This document shows, piece by piece, positions 39,649-50,023 of a DNA stretch of 64,000 bases. The notes under the pieces were generated by a model. It had not been told where the DNA came from. It made no database searches and worked only from the letters and a program-made list of their open reading frames with translations. Location of the stretch: positions 23,005 through 87,004 of the forward strand of contig CAILCO010000046.1 in the NCBI GenBank assembly GCA_903832735.1, written 5' to 3'. This stretch comes from an uncultured Sterolibacterium sp. GTDB taxonomy: Bacteria; Pseudomonadota; Gammaproteobacteria; Burkholderiales; Rhodocyclaceae. Every line of letters starts with the position of its first letter. Position 1 is the first letter of the stretch. Position numbers and translations under genes: made by a program.

Positions 39649-40997
39649 GATCCGAAGTCAGCGCGGTCTGGCTCGAAGCGCTCGCTGCGGTCGCAGTGTG
39701 CGTTCTGGCCGGACTGGCGGCATGGGCGATCGCGACGCCATGGTGGGGGCTCGCCGTGGCAACTGCGGGGCTGATCTCGCTGGGTCTCTACCACCTGTTC
39801 CATCTTGCCAGGCTGGTGCGCTGGCTCGCCCGGCCGGCCGGCACGCCGTTGCCCGATGGCCTCGGCGTCTGGGCAGGGGTGTACGCTGCCCTGCATCGCC
39901 GCACCCGTCGGGCAATTGAGCGGCAACAGGAATTATCCACGGCCCTGGAGCGTTTCCGCAGCGCCGGCCAGGCACTGCCCGACGGCGTCGTGGTGCTCGA
40001 CGGCCACCATGCCATCGAGTGGCTGAATGCAACCGCCGCTGAGCACCTGGGGCTGACGCTGGATCAGGATCGTGGCTGCCCCCTGACCAACCTGGTACGC
40101 GATCCCGAGTTCGTTCGCTACCTCGAAGGCGGCCAGTATGCCGAGCCGCTGGTGCTGCATCCGGGACGCAGTCCCGGCCTCAGCCTGGCGCTCCAGGTCG
40201 TCCCCTATGGGCAGGCGCAGAAGCTGCTGCTGTCGCGCGACATCAGTCAGCTGGAGAAACTTGAGACCATGCGCCGCGACTTTGTCGCCAACGTCTCGCA
40301 CGAACTGAAGACGCCGCTTACCGTGGTCGGCGGCTTTCTCGAAACCCTGTCGGATTGTTTGGGCGAAATTCCGCCGGCGGAAGCCGAACGCTACCTGAAT
40401 CTGGCGAGTGAACAGGCGCAGCGCATGGAGCGGCTGATCGAAGATCTGCTGACCTTGTCCGCGCTCGAGACCGGCAGCATGGCGCCGACCGAGGAAGCGG
40501 TGCCTCTGGCGGAATTGTTGACAGAAGTAGCCGATGAGGCCCGTGCCCTATCCGCCGGAGCGCACCGAATTTTGCTCCATGTATCCGAGTGCGGCAGTCT
40601 GCTGGGCAGCCGCGCCGAGTTGCACAGTGCCTTCGGCAATCTTGCCGGCAACGCCGTGCGCTATACCCCGGCGGGCGGGACGATCGATATTGCCTGGGAA
40701 TCCGGCGAGGATGGCGGCGGTTCGTTCCGTGTCAAGGATCAGGGCATCGGCATCGAGGCGCACCATCTGCCGCGCCTGACGGAACGCTTCTATCGCGTCG
40801 ATCGAGGTCGCTCGCGCGAATCGGGCGGCACCGGCCTGGGTCTGGCGATCGTCAAGCATGTCCTGACCCGGCATCAGGCCACGCTCGAAATCGAAAGTCA
40901 GCCCGGTTCCGGCAGTTGCTTCAGGATCCGCTTCCCGGCGCGGCGCTGCCTGCCGGCTCCCTCGGCGCAGGGCCGCCCCAAGGCGAGGGTAGGGTAA
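39645..40997 (+). CDS. phoR: Phosphate regulon sensor histidine kinase PhoR
   Basis: MRRDFVANVSHELKTPLTVVGGFLETL, HLPRLTERFYRVDRGRSRESGGTGLGLAIVKHVLTRH. Confidence 0.93.
   Translation: MRSEVSAVWLEALAAVAVCVLAGLAAWAIATPWWGLAVATAGLISLGLYHLFHLARLVRWLARPAGTPLPDGLGVWAGVYAALHRRTRRAIERQQELSTALERFRSAGQALPDGVVVLDGHHAIEWLNATAAEHLGLTLDQDRGCPLTNLVRDPEFVRYLEGGQYAEPLVLHPGRSPGLSLALQVVPYGQAQKLLLSRDISQLEKLETMRRDFVANVSHELKTPLTVVGGFLETLSDCLGEIPPAEAERYLNLASEQAQRMERLIEDLLTLSALETGSMAPTEEAVPLAELLTEVADEARALSAGAHRILLHVSECGSLLGSRAELHSAFGNLAGNAVRYTPAGGTIDIAWESGEDGGGSFRVKDQGIGIEAHHLPRLTERFYRVDRGRSRESGGTGLGLAIVKHVLTRHQATLEIESQPGSGSCFRIRFPARRCLPAPSAQGRPKARVG
40959..40989. repeat. GC-rich interspersed repeat copy 2 (overlaps phoR 3' end)
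   Basis: CCCTCGgcgcagggccgccccaaggCGAGGG. Confidence 0.6.
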
Positions 40998-41009
40998 GGC
41001 CCTTTTGGC

Positions 41010-42608
41010 TCATTGCCATTCGAAATCGGCACGCTCGAAGTCGGCTCCGCGTTCGAGCAGGTGGCTCAGGCGGATGGTACGCGAGTGGTCGCTATAGGTT
41101 TCGACGATCCGGCCCGGGCGGAAACAACCGCTCGGCATCAGCACGCTGGCGGGTTCATTCAGTTGCGGGACAGCGGGCAAGCGCAGACCCGGGCGGAACA
41201 TTTCATTGGCCGCGGTCACGCCGGTGCCGCGCAAAGCCACTGCCGTGGGCTTTCCCGGCAGGAAGCGGAGGAGGGCGGCGACGCAGCCAGCGTCGGTGTC
41301 CACCATGACCGCACGAACGATGCCGAGCAGGAAGCCCTGGGCGCCATCGCTGTGGACCGCCACCAGGTGGCCGTTGCCCAGTCGCATCCCAGGCTGGCTT
41401 AGAGGGCGCACGAGACGCAGGCCGGCGCTGTCCTCCTCGGCAAGCTGCCAGACTTCCAGCGCGTATTGCTCGCCGTCCCCGTCGCGACGTCGGGCAGCGA
41501 TGCTGCCGAAGGTGGCGATCTCATCCAGTTCCTGCTTGTTCAGCCGGGCCGGACCTGCCGGCTGGCGGAATGCCTCGCCGGAAAGCTGATAGTGGATCGC
41601 GGCGATGCCGCCGACCAGTTGGCAGCTGGCGTTCCTGCTCGTTCGCCTGGGCGTGAGAGGCCCGCCTTTGCACCAGATCAGATAGACCTGCTTCAGCAAT
41701 TCCGCGCAGGCCGGTTGCACGCAGTCCTTGCCAAGTTGCAGCAATTCCGGCGAAACGCCGTCAGCCAGCGCCGCCAGCCTGACCTTGAGACTCTTGCGCA
41801 GTTTGGCTGGATCCAGCCAGCGCAGCAAAGCACCGTCGTTCCGTATCGGCTTGAACAGAACGGGCTGCTCGCCGGCCAAGTCCACGGTCAGAAGTGGAAC
41901 ATTCGGCCGCGTGCCCGGCGGCGCATCCGGTGGCGCCACCGCCAGGATCAGCACCTTGCCCGACCAGCGTTGCGCCCACCGTGCGACCAGATCAAGTTGT
42001 CTGGGAGTGAGTTCGAAGGGCTGGGCGGCGGCTATCAACAGCGGTTCGACGTAAGCTGCGGCGACATTCGTGCTGGCATGGCCTCTCAGTTTGTCCGCGA
42101 CCGGTCGGTGGGTCAGTTGCAGGCTTTCGGCGGCACGATAGATACCATGCAGGCGGCGCCAATAACTTGCCGAAGGCAGAAACCCGGCGCGGCAGTCGTC
42201 CTGCAGGGCCCAGGTCATGGCACTGAGCGCGCGTTGGGCGATCAGTGCCGTCCGCTCGGGCAGTTGCCCGTTCTCCTGCAGGCAAAGCAGGTAATTCGCT
42301 TCCAGCGCCAGCCAGAGGGCCAGGCTGGCCTGGTAAGCCGCTTGCTCCGCCTCCGCCAGGGGCAGGAGCTTTCCGGCGAAGCGTCGGGAGCAGGAGGTCT
42401 GGGCGAGGACGATGGTTTCGCGCAACAGTTCGAGGATCTCCGCGCGTTCCCCGGGAGGCAGGGCGGTATCGGCGAGCAGGTTCAACTGACGCAGGAGCAG
42501 CGCCTGCAACTGCTGGCTCTCGGCGAGGGGCAGGTTGGCCAGCCAGGCCCGGCAGCCGCTCGCGCTGGTGAAAGCGAGTAGCTCCGTCCCGGGGCCGGCG
42601 CCGATCAT
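41010..42608 (-). CDS. Conserved hypothetical protein, 532 aa
   Basis: Long ORF with coding-like composition, adjacent to the HIT gene (4-nt overlap); family not recognised with certainty. Confidence 0.75.
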   Translation of the reverse strand: MIGAGPGTELLAFTSASGCRAWLANLPLAESQQLQALLLRQLNLLADTALPPGERAEILELLRETIVLAQTSCSRRFAGKLLPLAEAEQAAYQASLALWLALEANYLLCLQENGQLPERTALIAQRALSAMTWALQDDCRAGFLPSASYWRRLHGIYRAAESLQLTHRPVADKLRGHASTNVAAAYVEPLLIAAAQPFELTPRQLDLVARWAQRWSGKVLILAVAPPDAPPGTRPNVPLLTVDLAGEQPVLFKPIRNDGALLRWLDPAKLRKSLKVRLAALADGVSPELLQLGKDCVQPACAELLKQVYLIWCKGGPLTPRRTSRNASCQLVGGIAAIHYQLSGEAFRQPAGPARLNKQELDEIATFGSIAARRRDGDGEQYALEVWQLAEEDSAGLRLVRPLSQPGMRLGNGHLVAVHSDGAQGFLLGIVRAVMVDTDAGCVAALLRFLPGKPTAVALRGTGVTAANEMFRPGLRLPAVPQLNEPASVLMPSGCFRPGRIVETYSDHSRTIRLSHLLERGADFERADFEWQ

Positions 42609-43057
42609 GAACTGCCCTGTTCCCCTGCCAACGCCTGCGTGATTGCCTGGCGCAGCACTGTGCTGTTCACCTCGGCCCGGGTCGGGCTAGCCTCGCGCTT
42701 AGGTTTTGCCCAGATCGGCGCGGGAAAATGGCGGTCGTCGGAAAAGCGTGGGATGACGTGCCAGTGGAGATGCGGCACGACATTGCCGAGGCTGGCGAGA
42801 TTGATCTTGTGCGGCCGGTAGCATGCGCGCAGCGCCGTTTCAGTGGCGAATACCAGCGCCAGTAGATGAGCCCGGTCGGCGCCGGAGAGGTCGCTCATCT
42901 CGCCCACGTGAGCTCGCCAGATCACCCGGCAGAAACCCGGATAGTCGCGGCCTTCATCGCCGCCCACGCGCACCACGCGGCAAAGTTCGTCCTGCCAGAG
43001 GAGCTCGCCGCCGGGAAGCCGGCACAACTCACAAGGTTCGACGGGGTCCATGTTCAT
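42605..43057 (-). CDS. HIT family protein
   Basis: LGNVVPHLHWHVIPRFSDDRHFPAPIW, histidine-triad-like motif HLHWHV. Confidence 0.9.
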   Translation of the reverse strand: MNMDPVEPCELCRLPGGELLWQDELCRVVRVGGDEGRDYPGFCRVIWRAHVGEMSDLSGADRAHLLALVFATETALRACYRPHKINLASLGNVVPHLHWHVIPRFSDDRHFPAPIWAKPKREASPTRAEVNSTVLRQAITQALAGEQGSS

Positions 43058-43063
43058 CGCCGC

Positions 43064-46000
43064 TTACAGTAACACCCTTTCGATGCCGCCGCGGTTTGCG
43101 CGCTGGACATACTCGGCCATCCAGTCGGGCCCGAGCAGCCTCCCGGCCATTGCCACCACGATATAGTCGGCGCTGGTTCCGGCATCGTCATCGAAGCGGC
43201 TCAGACCTTGCAGGCAGGAAGGGCAGGAGGTGAGGATCTTCACTTCCCCGGTGAAACCATCGGCGCGCAACTTTGCGGCACCCGTCTCCATCTCCTCCTG
43301 CTTGCGGAAGCGCACCTGGGTCGAGATATCCGGGCGCGACACCGCCAGCGTGCCGGATTCGCCGCAGCAGCGCTCATTCTGCAGAACCGGCTGGCCCATC
43401 AGCGCATTAACCACCTTGAGCGGATTGTGCGTTTTCATCGGCGTGTGGCAGGGGTCGTGATAGAGGTAGCGCGTGCCGGTCACGCCGTCGAGCTTGAGGC
43501 CTTTTTCCAGCAGGTATTCGTGAATATCGAGCAGCCGGCAGCCCGGGAATATCTTCTCGAATTCGTACTTCTGCAACTGATCCATGCAGGTGCCGCAGGA
43601 AACGATCACGGTCTTGATGTCGAGGTAGTTGAGGGTGTTGGCGACCCTGTGGAAGAGCACCCGGTTGTCGGTGCTGATGCGTCGGCCGGATTCGTCGTCG
43701 CCGCTTGCGGTCTGCGGATAGCCGCAGCACAGGTAGCCGGGCGGCAGCACTGTCTGCACCCCGAGATGGTAGAGCATCGCCTGGGTGGCCAGGCCCACTT
43801 GCGAGAACAACCGTTCCGAGCCGCAGCCGGGGAAGTAGAAGACAGCATCGGCATCGGTCTGTCGCGGATCGCGGATCACCGGGATCACCTTGTCGTCCTC
43901 GATGTCGAGCAGAGCCCGCGAAGTTCGCTTGGGCAGGCCGCCGGGCATCGGCTTGGTGACGAAATGAATGACCTGCGCTCTTAAGGTCGGCCGGCCCAGC
44001 GTCGCCGGCGGATGCCGGGCTACCTCGTCGGTCAGCCCGAGCGCTCTTGCCGCCCGGTAAGCTAGGCGCTGCGCGGCGTAGCCTGCGCGGATCATGCCGG
44101 CGCGGAGCAGCTTGATCGTCGCCGGATCGGTGGCGTTGAGGAAGGCCATTGCCGCACTGGTGCCGGGGTTGAACTTTTTTTTGCCCTGGCGGCGCAGGAA
44201 GTTCCTCATGGCGATCGAGACATCGCCGAAGTCGATGTCCACCGGACAGGGGTTCAGGCACTTGTGGCAGATCGTGCAATGGTCGGCGACATCGGAGAAC
44301 TCGTCGAAGTGCTGCAGCGAGATGCCGCGCCGCGTCTGCTCTTCGTAGAGGAAGGCCTCGATCAGGAGCGAGGTGCCGAGGATCTTGTTGCGCGGGCTGT
44401 AGAGCAGGTTGGCGCGCGGCACGTGGGTCGAACACACCGGCTTGCATTTGCCGCAGCGCAGGCAATCCTTGACCAGGTCGGAAATCGTGCCGATCTCCGA
44501 TTGTTCCATGATCAGGCTTTCCGCGGCCAGCAGGTTGAACGAGGGCGTGTAGGCATTGGCCAGATCGCCGCCGGGCATCAGCTTGCCCTTGTTGAAGCGG
44601 CCTTCGGGATCGACCCTGCGCTTATAGTCCTGGTAGGGGCGGATCTCTTCTTCGGAGAGAAACTCGAGCTTGGTGATGCCGATGCCGTGTTCGCCCGAGA
44701 CCACGCCGCCCAGGGTTCTGGCCAGCGCCATGATCCGGGCAACTGCCTTGTTGGCGGTGGCGAGCATGGCGTAGTTGTCTGAATTGACCGGGATGTTGGT
44801 ATGCACATTGCCGTCGCCGGCATGCATGTGCAGCGCGACGAAGACCCGGCCGCGCAGCACCTCCTGGTGCAGTCCGTCGATGCGCAGGACGACTTGGCGA
44901 TAGGCCTTGCCGTCGAAAATCGCGGAGAGCGGCACCGCCAGCTCGGACTTCCAGGAAACGCGCAGCGAGTAGTCCTGGAACCGGTGAAACAGGGTCGGGT
45001 TGGCGGCTCGGTTGGACAGAGGTCCCGCGATAATTCCTCGTGCAACGAGCTCGTGCTCGGCCTGGAGCAAGGGCAGGTCGAGATGATCGAGCAGCCACTG
45101 CCAGCGCAGCGCCACCGCCGAAAGCAGCTCCAGCGCCTGCTCGCGCCTGTCGTCGAACATTTCGGTCGCATCGAGGCCAGTATCGCCGGCGTCCGCAGGC
45201 AGGTCTCCGGAGAGGAATTCGACGAGGGCGGCGCAGAGATCCAGCTTGTTCCTGATCGACAGCTCGATGTTGATACGCTCGATGCCGTCGCAGTAGTCGC
45301 CCATGCGCGGCAAGGGGATGACCACGTCCTCGTTGAGCTTGAAGGCGTTGGTGTGCTTGGCGATGGCGGCGGTGCGCGCGCGGTCGAGCCAGAATTTCTT
45401 GCGCGTCTCGGGGCTCACCGCAATGAAGCCTTCGCCGCCGCGAAGATTGGCGATCTTCACCACTTCCGAGGCGGCGGCCATCACCGCGGCTTCGTCGTCG
45501 CCGACCAGATCGCCGATCAGCACCATCTTCGGCCGGCCATGGCGGCGGGCCTTGGTGGCATAGCCGACCGCGCGGACATAGCGCTCGTCGAGATGTTCCA
45601 GACCCGCCAGAAATACGCCCGAGTTCGCGCCGTTCTGACCGGGCTTGAAGTATTCCGTGATTTCGACGATCGAGGGCACCGCCTCCCGCACCTGCTCGAA
45701 GAACTCCAGGCAGACGGTGCGGGTGTGGGTCGGCATCCGGTGCAGGATCCACACCGCCGAGGTGATGATGCCGTCGGTGCCTTCCTTCTGCACGGCGGGT
45801 AGTCCCGCCAGGAACTTGTCGGTGACGTCCTTGCCGAGGCCCGCCTTGCGGAATTGCCGGCCGGGAATTTCCAGCGTCTCCTGGGCGAGCAGCCTGGTCC
45901 CGGAGGCATCGAAACGGGACAGGCGAAAGCGGGCCAGTGCCTGCTCGTGGATCTTGCCGAAATTGTGCTCCAGACGCGTAACTTCCAGCCAGTTGCCATC

Positions 46001-46909
46001 GGGCGTGACCATCTTCCAGGAAGCCAGATTGTCGAGCGCCGTGCCCCACAGCACGGCTTTCTTGCCGCCGGCGTTCATGGCGATGTTGCCGCCGATGCAG
46101 GAGGCGTCGGCCGAGGTCGGGTCGCAGGCGAAGACCAGGTTGGCGGCTTCCGCCGCCTCCATCGCGCGCTTGGTGACCAGCCCGGCGCCGGTGCGCAGGG
46201 TCGCATAGGGCCGGTCCGCACCGGGCAGCAGCAGCTCTTCGACGCTGCCCATGGTGATCAGCTTCTCGGTGTTGATGACCACGGAACGGTCGGTCAGCGG
46301 CACCGCCCCGCCGGTGTAGCCGGTGCCGCCGCCGCGCGGGATGATGGTCAGTTCCAGCTCGATGCAGCCTTTCACCAGCGGGCCGACCTCCGCTTCGCTG
46401 TCGGGCGTGAGCACGACGAAGGGATACTCGACCCGCCAGTCGGTGGCGTCGGTGACGTGGGAAACGCGGCTCAAGCCATCGAAGCGGATGTTGTCGCGGC
46501 GGGTGTGCTTGGCCAGCACGCGCAGCACCTTTTGGCGCAGCGCCAGGGTGGCAGGAAAGCGCGCCTCGAAGCGGCCCACCGCCTGATGCGCCGCAGCCAG
46601 CAGCATGCCGACTCGTTCGTTGCCGTGGCGGCGCTTCTCGATTTCCCCGAGGCGGTGGCGCAGCGCCTCGGTCAGCGCCTGATGCCGTTCCGGGTTGGCG
46701 AGCAGGTCGTCCTCGAGATAAGGGTTACGCAGGACGACCCAGATATCGCCGAGCACTTCATAGAGCATCCGTGCCGAACGGCCGGTGACGCGCTCCGAGC
46801 GCAGTTCGTCGAGCACGCGCCAGGCCTCGTGGCCTAACAGGCGGATGACGATCTCCCGGTCGGAAAACGAAGTGTAGTTATAGGGAATCTCGCGCAGGCG
46901 GGTGTTCAT
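43064..46909 (-). CDS. DUF3683/FAD-linked oxidase/4Fe-4S/CCG-domain oxidoreductase fusion (about 1281 aa)
   Basis: N-terminal [29 protein letters not shown]_binding_4 ([16 protein letters not shown]); [11 protein letters not shown] and [17 protein letters not shown] motifs CCGYPQ and CCGESG. Confidence 0.92.
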   Translation of the reverse strand: MNTRLREIPYNYTSFSDREIVIRLLGHEAWRVLDELRSERVTGRSARMLYEVLGDIWVVLRNPYLEDDLLANPERHQALTEALRHRLGEIEKRRHGNERVGMLLAAAHQAVGRFEARFPATLALRQKVLRVLAKHTRRDNIRFDGLSRVSHVTDATDWRVEYPFVVLTPDSEAEVGPLVKGCIELELTIIPRGGGTGYTGGAVPLTDRSVVINTEKLITMGSVEELLLPGADRPYATLRTGAGLVTKRAMEAAEAANLVFACDPTSADASCIGGNIAMNAGGKKAVLWGTALDNLASWKMVTPDGNWLEVTRLEHNFGKIHEQALARFRLSRFDASGTRLLAQETLEIPGRQFRKAGLGKDVTDKFLAGLPAVQKEGTDGIITSAVWILHRMPTHTRTVCLEFFEQVREAVPSIVEITEYFKPGQNGANSGVFLAGLEHLDERYVRAVGYATKARRHGRPKMVLIGDLVGDDEAAVMAAASEVVKIANLRGGEGFIAVSPETRKKFWLDRARTAAIAKHTNAFKLNEDVVIPLPRMGDYCDGIERINIELSIRNKLDLCAALVEFLSGDLPADAGDTGLDATEMFDDRREQALELLSAVALRWQWLLDHLDLPLLQAEHELVARGIIAGPLSNRAANPTLFHRFQDYSLRVSWKSELAVPLSAIFDGKAYRQVVLRIDGLHQEVLRGRVFVALHMHAGDGNVHTNIPVNSDNYAMLATANKAVARIMALARTLGGVVSGEHGIGITKLEFLSEEEIRPYQDYKRRVDPEGRFNKGKLMPGGDLANAYTPSFNLLAAESLIMEQSEIGTISDLVKDCLRCGKCKPVCSTHVPRANLLYSPRNKILGTSLLIEAFLYEEQTRRGISLQHFDEFSDVADHCTICHKCLNPCPVDIDFGDVSIAMRNFLRRQGKKKFNPGTSAAMAFLNATDPATIKLLRAGMIRAGYAAQRLAYRAARALGLTDEVARHPPATLGRPTLRAQVIHFVTKPMPGGLPKRTSRALLDIEDDKVIPVIRDPRQTDADAVFYFPGCGSERLFSQVGLATQAMLYHLGVQTVLPPGYLCCGYPQTASGDDESGRRISTDNRVLFHRVANTLNYLDIKTVIVSCGTCMDQLQKYEFEKIFPGCRLLDIHEYLLEKGLKLDGVTGTRYLYHDPCHTPMKTHNPLKVVNALMGQPVLQNERCCGESGTLAVSRPDISTQVRFRKQEEMETGAAKLRADGFTGEVKILTSCPSCLQGLSRFDDDAGTSADYIVVAMAGRLLGPDWMAEYVQRANRGGIERVLL

Positions 46910-47008
46910 CTGGTCAGGCCGCGATGGGCCATAGTGCAAAGCGTGATATTTTAGGCCACCTGTGCCCATGTAGGTCGGTCTTCAGGCCGACGACCGGAGG
47001 AAGTCCCC

Positions 47009-48352
47009 GTGGGACGTGTCCCGATGTTGCGCAAGCTCTTCCATTTGTCCTGGCCGGTGCTGATCGCCCAGCTGGCGGTGATGGCCAACGGCGTCATCGA
47101 TACCATCATGGCCGGCCGGCTTTCCGCCGTCGACCTGTCCGCGGTCGGGGTCGGCGCCTCGATCTACATCGCCGTATTCGTCAGCGCCATGGGCGTGCTG
47201 CTGGCGCTCACTCCGACGGTCGCGCAACTCTACGGCGCCGGCCGGTATCTGGAGATCGGCGAGGAAGTCAGACAGTCGGCCTGGCTCGCGCTGTTCCTGG
47301 GCGGCATCGTCATCGTCGTGCTGCGCCATCCCGAACCCTTCCTGCTTCTGTCGAAATTGACGCCGGCGGTCGAGATCAAGGTGCGTGCCTATCTCGATGC
47401 GCTCTCCTGGAGCGTCCTGCCGGCGCTGTGGTTCCGCGTCTTCTACGCTTTTTCCAGCGGCATCGCCCGGCCGCGCGCGATCATGGTTTTCAACCTGATC
47501 GGCGTAGTCCTGAAAGTGCCGCTCAACCTGATCTTCATCTACGGCGCTTTCGGTTTGCCCCCGCTGGGCGGACCGGGCTGTGCGGTGTCCACGGCGCTGG
47601 TCAGCATGGTCAGTTGCCTGCTCGCCTGGCTCTGGTGCGCGACTGCCCAAGAATACCGGCCGTACCGGATCTTCGCCGGACTGAGTCTGCCCCGGCCGGC
47701 GAAACTCGCCAGCCTGCTCGCCCTCGGCCTGCCGATCGGCGCTACCTTCTTCGTCGACGTCACCGCCTTCACCTTCATGGCGCTGTTCATCGCCAGGCTA
47801 GGCCCGGTCACCTCGGGCGCGCATCAGATCGCGGCCAATCTGGCGGCGCTGACCTTCATGCTGCCGCTGGCGCTGGGCAATGCCGCCAGCGTCCTGGCCG
47901 GCCAAGCCCTGGGCGCCAGCGATCCGCGCCGCGCCCGGCAGGCGGGCCTGACCGGCATGGCCGTGGCCCTGGGCCTGGGCGCCGTGACCAGTCTCGCGCT
48001 GTGGTTCGGCGCCGGATCGATAGCCGGCTTCTATTCGAAAGATCCCGAGGTGAGGCTGGCGGCGGCGACGCTGATCACTTATGTTGCGGTCTATCATCAG
48101 TTCGACGCTTTGCAGGCGGTGGCGGTGAGCCTGCTGCGCGGCTACAAGAAGACCGCGGTGCCGATGGCCATCTACGCCGTCGCCCTGTGGGGCGTCGGCC
48201 TAGGCGGCGGCTACCTGCTCGGGCTGACCGACTGGATCGCCGCGCCCGCCGGGGCGGCCGGCTTCTGGCTCGCCGCCGCCCTCAGCCTGGCGCTGGCCGG
48301 AGTTCTGGTGGCGGGCTATTTCCTCAGGGTTTCACGGCAAAGATTGTCCTAG
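47009..48352 (+). CDS. MATE family efflux transporter
   Basis: FHLSWPVLIAQLAVMANGVIDTIMAGRLSAVDLSAVGVGASIYIAVFVSAMGVLLALTPTVAQLYGAGR. Confidence 0.94.
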   Translation: MGRVPMLRKLFHLSWPVLIAQLAVMANGVIDTIMAGRLSAVDLSAVGVGASIYIAVFVSAMGVLLALTPTVAQLYGAGRYLEIGEEVRQSAWLALFLGGIVIVVLRHPEPFLLLSKLTPAVEIKVRAYLDALSWSVLPALWFRVFYAFSSGIARPRAIMVFNLIGVVLKVPLNLIFIYGAFGLPPLGGPGCAVSTALVSMVSCLLAWLWCATAQEYRPYRIFAGLSLPRPAKLASLLALGLPIGATFFVDVTAFTFMALFIARLGPVTSGAHQIAANLAALTFMLPLALGNAASVLAGQALGASDPRRARQAGLTGMAVALGLGAVTSLALWFGAGSIAGFYSKDPEVRLAAATLITYVAVYHQFDALQAVAVSLLRGYKKTAVPMAIYAVALWGVGLGGGYLLGLTDWIAAPAGAAGFWLAAALSLALAGVLVAGYFLRVSRQRLS

Positions 48353-48390
48353 CCGAGTGCCGGGCCGCCCCAAGCGAGGCGCAGCGTTGG
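48351..48390. repeat. GC-rich interspersed repeat copy 3 (after the MATE gene)
   Basis: agccgagtgccgggccgccccaagcgaggcgcagcgttgg; shares core GGGCCGCCCCAAG. Confidence 0.55.
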
Positions 48391-48511
48391 ACATGGAGTC
48401 CCGGAGGGACCAACCATCGTCACTCCCTTTCGCGGAAGGGGGCGGGGGGATTGTCCTATTCCGCCTCGGCCTGCTAGGCTTCGCCTCTTTAAACTTGGTT
48501 CCCGCATCCGC

Positions 48512-50023
48512 ATGCATCCCGACTACCTGGAAAAGATCCTCAACGCCCGCGTCTATGATGTGGCCATCGAATCGCCGCTGGAACTGGCGCCCAACCTCTC
48601 GGCGCGCAGCGGCAACCGCATCTGGCTGAAGCGCGAGGACATGCAGCCGGTGTTTTCCTTCAAGCTGCGCGGCGCCTACAACAAGATGGCGCATCTCACG
48701 CCGGCGCAGTTGAAGCGCGGCGTTATCACCGCCTCGGCCGGCAACCACGCCCAGGGCGTCGCGCTGTCGGCGCAGAAGCTGTCCTGCCGCGCGGTGATCG
48801 TGATGCCGGTGACCACGCCGCAGATCAAGATCAACGCGGTGCGGGTGCGCGGCGCCGAAGTGGTGCTGGCCGGCGATTCCTTCGACGAGGCCTACGCTCA
48901 CGCGCTGCTCCTGGAGAAGAAGCAGAAGCTGGTGTTCGTCCATCCTTACGACGACCCCGAAATCATCGCCGGCCAGGGCACCATCGGCATGGAGATCCTG
49001 CGCCAGCATGCCGGGCCGATCGACGCGGTATTCTGCTGCGTCGGCGGCGGCGGCCTGATCTCCGGCGTGGCCGCCTACATCAAGCGGCTGCGTCCGGAAA
49101 CCAGGATCATCGGCGTCGAGGCGATGGACGCCGACGCCATGGCCCGGTCGCTGGCCGCCGGCCGACGCATCACCCTGGACCGGGTCGGTCTGTTCGCCGA
49201 CGGCGCCGCAGTGAAGCTGGTCGGCCAGGAAACCTTCCGCCTTTGCCAGGAATATGTAGACGAGATGGTGCTGGTCGATACCGATGCGATCTGCGCGGCG
49301 ATCAAGGACGTGTTCGAGGACACCCGCTCCATCCTCGAGCCGGCCGGCGCGCTGGCCATCGCCGGCGCCAAGGAATATGCCCGGCGCCACAAGCTGAAGA
49401 ACAAGACCCTGGTCGCGGTGGCCTCGGGCGCCAACATGAATTTCGACCGCCTGCGCTTTGTTGCCGAGCGCGCCGAAGTCGGCGAGCAGCGCGAAGCGGT
49501 GCTGGCGGTGACGATCCCCGAGCAGCCCGGCAGCTTCAAGAAATTCTGCGACCTGATCGGCAGCCGCAGCATCACCGAGTTCAACTACCGCTTCTCGGAT
49601 GCCGAGGAGGCCCATGTCTTCGCCGGCGTCCAGGTCGGCAACCGAGCCGAGTCGCTGAAGCTGGTCGAGTCGCTGAAGAAGCACGGCCTGGCCACGCTCG
49701 ATCTGACCGACGACGAGATGGCCAAGTTGCATGTCCGCCATATGGTCGGCGGCCATGCGCCGCAAGTGCATGACGAACTGCTCTACCGCTTCGAGTTTCC
49801 GGAGCGGCCGGGCGCGCTGATGCGCTTCCTGGAAAGCATGAGCGCTGGCTGGAACATCTCGCTGTTCCACTACCGCAATCACGGTGCCGACTATGCCCGC
49901 GTACTGGTCGGCATGCAGGTGCCGGCGAAGGAAATGAAGGAGTTCCGCGCCTTCCTCAAGAACCTCGGCTACCGCTGCTGGGACGAGAGCGGCAACCCCG
50001 CTTACCGACTATTCCTCGGCTGA
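48512..50023 (+). CDS. ilvA: Threonine ammonia-lyase, biosynthetic
   Basis: LKREDMQPVFSFKLRGAYNKM, SAGNHAQGVALSA, two C-terminal ACT-like domains (FPERPGALMRFLESM). Confidence 0.95.
   Translation: MHPDYLEKILNARVYDVAIESPLELAPNLSARSGNRIWLKREDMQPVFSFKLRGAYNKMAHLTPAQLKRGVITASAGNHAQGVALSAQKLSCRAVIVMPVTTPQIKINAVRVRGAEVVLAGDSFDEAYAHALLLEKKQKLVFVHPYDDPEIIAGQGTIGMEILRQHAGPIDAVFCCVGGGGLISGVAAYIKRLRPETRIIGVEAMDADAMARSLAAGRRITLDRVGLFADGAAVKLVGQETFRLCQEYVDEMVLVDTDAICAAIKDVFEDTRSILEPAGALAIAGAKEYARRHKLKNKTLVAVASGANMNFDRLRFVAERAEVGEQREAVLAVTIPEQPGSFKKFCDLIGSRSITEFNYRFSDAEEAHVFAGVQVGNRAESLKLVESLKKHGLATLDLTDDEMAKLHVRHMVGGHAPQVHDELLYRFEFPERPGALMRFLESMSAGWNISLFHYRNHGADYARVLVGMQVPAKEMKEFRAFLKNLGYRCWDESGNPAYRLFLG

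Noticed and set aside
44622-46049. 475-aa alternative-frame ORF and the 333/327-aa plus-strand ORFs within the DUF3683 gene
   Set aside because: Overlapping frames within one conserved oxidoreductase; no independent motifs
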